Source: Paenibacillus sp. YN15 (GTDB taxonomy: Bacteria; Bacillota; Bacilli; Paenibacillales; NBRC-103111). Taken from it: 64,000 bases of DNA. The stretch covers positions 150,970 through 214,969 of the forward strand of contig NZ_QMFA01000003.1 of assembly GCF_003285005.1 (NCBI RefSeq), given 5' to 3'. Position 1 is the stretch's first letter. Every line of letters starts with the position of its first letter. A program made the translations under genes and the position numbers. The notes beneath the pieces are model-generated. The model saw nothing but the letters and a program-made list of their open reading frames with translations, was not told the origin of the DNA and searched no databases. Positions 61,214-64,000 of the stretch are shown here, piece by piece.

Positions 61214-61804
61214 ATGGGCTATCAACTTGCCACAGGCATTCTTTATTTTGTCTGTTACGCGTTTGCGGGTTGGATACTGGAGAGTGCATATGCTTCCTTG
61301 CGTGAGAAAAGGTTTGTGAACAGGGGATTTTTGCATGGCGGCTATTGTCCCATTTATGGGGCGGGGGCATTGATTATCATTGCTGTATCCAACTGGACGC
61401 TTTCCCTTGCCGTATCGGCTGCTGTCCGGTACCTGCTTTTGTTCCTTCTCTCCATGGCGCTGGTTTCGCTGCTGGAATATCTGACCGGCGCGGCGCTTCA
61501 AAAGCTGTTTCACCGCAGATGGTGGGATTACAGCGGCAACCGGATGAATTTGGGCGGCCATATCTGCCTGTTTTACTCCCTGCTGTGGGGGGCCCTTGCG
61601 CTGGTATTCGCTGTGCTCATTCATCCCCCGGTAGCTAACGCTCTGCGTCTCTTGCCCGGCAATCTAACGGCCGGAGCCGCTGTCATTGCATCCGTGTACC
61701 TGCTGGCGGATTCCTGCTATTCCTTGAGGAAGCATGTGAAGGAGGCCTGCTCCGCCTTTCTCGCCGATGCTGCGCCAGTAAAAATACCCTGGCTCCGGTT
61801 TTAG
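61214..61804 (+). CDS. Putative ABC transporter permease-like membrane protein (PF06541-like)
   Basis: 196 residues with five or six helices. The hallmark is FVNRGFLHGGYCPIYGAGALIII (about residues 35-57), as in the small family annotated as putative ABC-transporter permeases of Firmicutes, together with WWDYSGNRMNLGGHICLFYSLLWG. The actual substrate and any ATPase partner are unknown. ATG at 61214 is nine bases from AAAGGG. ATG at 61205 touches that site. The stop codon TAG (61802-61804) is formed by the end of an inserted MITE, so the C-terminus may have been changed by the insertion. Confidence 0.78.
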   Translation: MGYQLATGILYFVCYAFAGWILESAYASLREKRFVNRGFLHGGYCPIYGAGALIIIAVSNWTLSLAVSAAVRYLLLFLLSMALVSLLEYLTGAALQKLFHRRWWDYSGNRMNLGGHICLFYSLLWGALALVFAVLIHPPVANALRLLPGNLTAGAAVIASVYLLADSCYSLRKHVKEACSAFLADAAPVKIPWLRF

Positions 61805-61968
61805 GGCGTGTCTGAAAACCCGCTTGAGGGCATCTTTCACCGCCTTTTCGTCCCTTGCATCGTCACTTCCGCTTGACGTACTCCCGGTACGCCTTCACGA
61901 AAGTTCCTTGCCATGAACGAAAATTTGGGCCTTAGCTGCTCCCCTCGGAGTTATCAGACACGCCCTAG
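61802..61968. mobile_element. MITE-like element, 167 bp
   Basis: TAGGGCGTGTCTGA at 61802-61815 is repeated exactly in inverse at 61955-61968; the repeat extends to 18 bases with one mismatch. TA at each outer edge fits the TA target duplication of IS630/Tc1-type transposases. It has no coding capacity. It sits directly at the end of the membrane-protein gene and supplies its stop codon. Confidence 0.8.
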
Positions 61969-62037
61969 AAGTCAGGGTATTGTCGGGTATCGTCTTTTTG
62001 GGTATTTTGGGTCTCGAAGATTATTCAATCCGGAAGC

Positions 62038-63228
62038 CTAACTCAGCTTTTCCGAACCTACCGGCATATAGGCGCGGGCGATGGTCTCCCGGTACAGCCC
62101 CTCCACATCCTTGGCAAAACGGATGCCGGTCAGCTCGGACACGGAGCGGCAGGCTTCCGCCGACATGCGCTCCTGCATCAGGCGGTCGCCGAGGATGGCT
62201 TCAACGTAACGGATGAAATCCGCCTGCTCCTGAAACACGAACCCGTTGGCGCCATGCCGGATGACTCCTTCCAGGCAAGGGTCGGCCATGGCCACCACCG
62301 GCAGGCCGGAGGCCAGCGCTTCGGTGTAGGTAATGCCTTGGGTTTCGCTTTGCGAGGCGTTGACGAACACATCTCCCAGCCGGTAATACAGGCAGACCCG
62401 GTCCCACAGCACCTCCCCGGCAAAAATCGTCCGGTGGGCAATGCCGTATTCCTCCGCAATCTCCTCCAGCCGCTTCCGCTCCGGCCCGTCCCCTACCAGC
62501 AGAAGCTTCACCGGCTCCTTAGCCAAGAGCAGATAATCCTGCAGATGCTGGAGCAGCAGGTCCACATTCTTTTCCTTGGCCATCCTGCCGATGTAGAGCA
62601 GCACCTTGTCCCCGTCTTCAATGCCCAGAGATGCCCGCAGCTCCGGCAGCTCCGCAGAGGAACCGGAGCCGCTGCCGAACCGGCTGACATCGATGGGGGT
62701 GGGGATAACCCCGATATCCGGACGGACGCCGTAGGAAAGCAGCAGGCTCCGGACCTTTTCCGTAGGGACAATCACCTGGTCGGCGGAATTGCAAAAACGG
62801 GTGCTGATGGAGCGGGCCAGCTTTTTGGCCGCGGGCTCCAACACCCCGAATTTAACGATATAGTGGGTATAATTTTCGTAGATGGTATGGTAGGTATGCA
62901 AAAAAGGGATTTTTAAGAGCTTCGCCAGGGTTCTGCCCACTATGCCCAAGGAAAACTCCGTATGGGTATGGATAGCGTCCAAGCCCAGCCTGCGGATGAA
63001 GGAGATGGCTTTGGGATGGATAAAGATGCCGATCCGTCTGGAGCTGGCAAACGGAAGGCTGGTGACACGGAATACGCCGGGCTCATGGGGATCGGCCCTG
63101 GGGTCGGTGGTGGTGAACACATACACCTGATGTCCCAGCATCTCCAGAAATTTTTTGTGCATCAGTACGGATGTGGCCACGCCGTTAATTTGCGGATAAT
63201 AGGTGTCCGTAAATAGTCCGATCTTCAT
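62038..63228 (-). CDS. GT4 family glycosyltransferase (diacylglycerol glucosyltransferase-like)
   Basis: 396 residues, a GT-B fold. The N-terminal half has KIGLFTDTYYPQINGVATSV and IHTHTEFSLGIVGRTLAK. The C-terminal half has LLYIGRMAKEKNVDLLL (donor loop), LLVGDGPERKRLEEIAEEYGI, the F-A-G-E-V hinge, and the EX7E motif in ETQGITYTEALASGLPVVAM. It resembles 1,2-diacylglycerol 3-glucosyltransferases, which add glucose from UDP-glucose to membrane lipid, the first step toward glycolipid or lipoteichoic acid anchors. Other GT4 activities are possible. ATG at 63228 has AAGGGGAG upstream. It does not look part of the sugar-uptake units. Confidence 0.85.
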   Translation of the reverse strand: MKIGLFTDTYYPQINGVATSVLMHKKFLEMLGHQVYVFTTTDPRADPHEPGVFRVTSLPFASSRRIGIFIHPKAISFIRRLGLDAIHTHTEFSLGIVGRTLAKLLKIPFLHTYHTIYENYTHYIVKFGVLEPAAKKLARSISTRFCNSADQVIVPTEKVRSLLLSYGVRPDIGVIPTPIDVSRFGSGSGSSAELPELRASLGIEDGDKVLLYIGRMAKEKNVDLLLQHLQDYLLLAKEPVKLLLVGDGPERKRLEEIAEEYGIAHRTIFAGEVLWDRVCLYYRLGDVFVNASQSETQGITYTEALASGLPVVAMADPCLEGVIRHGANGFVFQEQADFIRYVEAILGDRLMQERMSAEACRSVSELTGIRFAKDVEGLYRETIARAYMPVGSEKLS

Positions 63229-63335
63229 GTGCAAAGCTCCCCTTCATGTATGATGAGAACTGCCCAACCGTCAGTCCCATCATACACCAAGGAGATGCAT
63301 TTTCGGTAAAAAATTTGTTAGCGGATCGTTAAATC

Positions 63336-64000
63336 CTACAATTTCACCGGCGCCATCAGTCCGTCCGGGCCAAAGTCCAGCGGATCAATGCACACCTCGC
63401 GGTGAAAACCCTTGCCTTCGGCAAACCGGGTAAGGGGCGTCACGAAGCGGTGGTAGGCAATCCAATACTTGTCCGTGCCGGGCTCCTGGAAAATGGAGTG
63501 GTGGCCGGTGCCCAGCATATCCTTTGCCTTGTTTTTGACAAGGACGGGGTAACGGTAGGCAACAGGGCCGTACAGCTCCTCGGCAGTGCCGTAATTAATG
63601 TGGTAATCCTCGCTGCCCGTATCGTCGCAGGACCAGGTGAAGTGGTACAGTCCGCCCCGCTTAAGCACCGTTACCGCCTCGCGGAAATCGAACAGTCCCT
63701 CCAAATTCCGCATGGTTTCCTCGGCGATGCTGACCATATCCTCATTCAGCCTGACGATGGCGGCATGGCTGTTGCCGAACAGCAGGTAGACACTCCCGTC
63801 CTCCTCCACAAAAATAGAGGGATCAATGGCCTGCCCCATAGTTATGGCAAGGCGCTCCAGCAGCTCCATGGTGATAAGCGGCTGAGGCTCCGCCCGGAAG
63901 GGGCCAACCGGGGATTCGCTTACCGCTGCGCCGATGGCGCTTTTGCCATCCGGTCTTTTGCCGCAGAAATAATAGTAGTATTTGCCGTTTCGGGCAGCAA
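63336..64000 (-). CDS. GH43 glycoside hydrolase, N-terminus outside window
   Basis: The C-terminal 220 or so residues of a gene that begins beyond 64000; the open frame continues upstream of the Met at 63869 through NGKYYYYFCGKRPDGKSAIG to the window edge. GH43 propeller features are AIDPSIFVEEDGSVYLLFGN (middle Asp), DFREAVTVLKRGGLYHFTWS (likely acid Glu) and GTGHHSIFQEPGTDKYWIAYHRF. Probably an arabinofuranosidase or xylosidase type, clearly different from the galactanase-like GH43 proteins at 24834 and 44067. Without the N-terminus the subfamily and any signal peptide cannot be judged. Confidence 0.85.
   Translation of the reverse strand, partial: AARNGKYYYYFCGKRPDGKSAIGAAVSESPVGPFRAEPQPLITMELLERLAITMGQAIDPSIFVEEDGSVYLLFGNSHAAIVRLNEDMVSIAEETMRNLEGLFDFREAVTVLKRGGLYHFTWSCDDTGSEDYHINYGTAEELYGPVAYRYPVLVKNKAKDMLGTGHHSIFQEPGTDKYWIAYHRFVTPLTRFAEGKGFHREVCIDPLDFGPDGLMAPVKL

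Overview
The window looks like a chromosomal carbohydrate-utilisation region of a Paenibacillus-like member of the Bacillales. The evidence is S-layer homology (SLH) proteins, several YesM/YesN-type two-component systems, lipoprotein-dependent ABC sugar importers encoded without an ATPase, two CBO0543-like membrane proteins, GGAGG-type ribosome binding sites with frequent TTG/GTG starts, and a moderately GC-rich base composition. I saw no rRNA, tRNA or CRISPR array. Long antisense reading frames are common here and are shadows of GC-rich genes.

Layout. 1-2.3 kb: the end of an SLH protein and a secreted EEP-fold phosphodiesterase with discoidin modules. 2.4-3.6 kb: an IS element with a broken transposase. 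3.6-6.1 kb: marR-namA and an AraC regulator. 6.2-16.2 kb: glycoside hydrolases GH94, GH2 and GH78 with AraC regulators. 16.2-18.6 kb: an AraC regulator and a MATE exporter. 18.6-34.2 kb: a membrane AraC regulator, ABC importer A, a giant (about 2,520 residue) GH43 protein with cohesin and dockerin modules, and a cohesin-SLH anchor. 34.3-41.3 kb: a YesM/YesN pair and ABC importer B. 41.6-48.9 kb: an AraC regulator, GH27, a secreted GH43, and a LacI regulator with GH42. 48.9-51.6 kb: a membrane protein and a DUF2264 (GH154-like) protein. 51.8-58.7 kb: ABC importer C with its own YesM/YesN pair. 59-64 kb: GH88, a winged-helix regulator, two membrane or glycolipid genes, a MITE and a partial GH43.

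How the parts may work together. The enzyme set is exo-beta-1,3-galactanase-type GH43, beta-galactosidases (GH2, GH42), alpha-galactosidase or beta-L-arabinopyranosidase (GH27), alpha-L-rhamnosidase (GH78), unsaturated glucuronyl hydrolase (GH88) and a glucuronidase-like DUF2264 protein. This is the inventory expected for plant arabinogalactan side chains and backbone. That substrate assignment is inference.

The most unusual part is the pair at 24.8-34.2 kb. A secreted multi-GH43 enzyme carries FIVAR-cohesin-FIVAR-dockerin at its C-terminus. The next gene encodes a cohesin fused to three SLH domains. Together they could form a minimal surface-bound, cellulosome-like complex. The giant gene has an apparent one-base frameshift near 25,487.

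Two regulatory patterns can be read from the sequence. A 14-bp operator (TGAAACCCATTTCA) occurs as an inverted pair before GH42 and once before GH88. A promoter layout of ATGTCAAAAT-N22-GCGTTATC-N20-TATAAT occurs before both transcription units of importer C.
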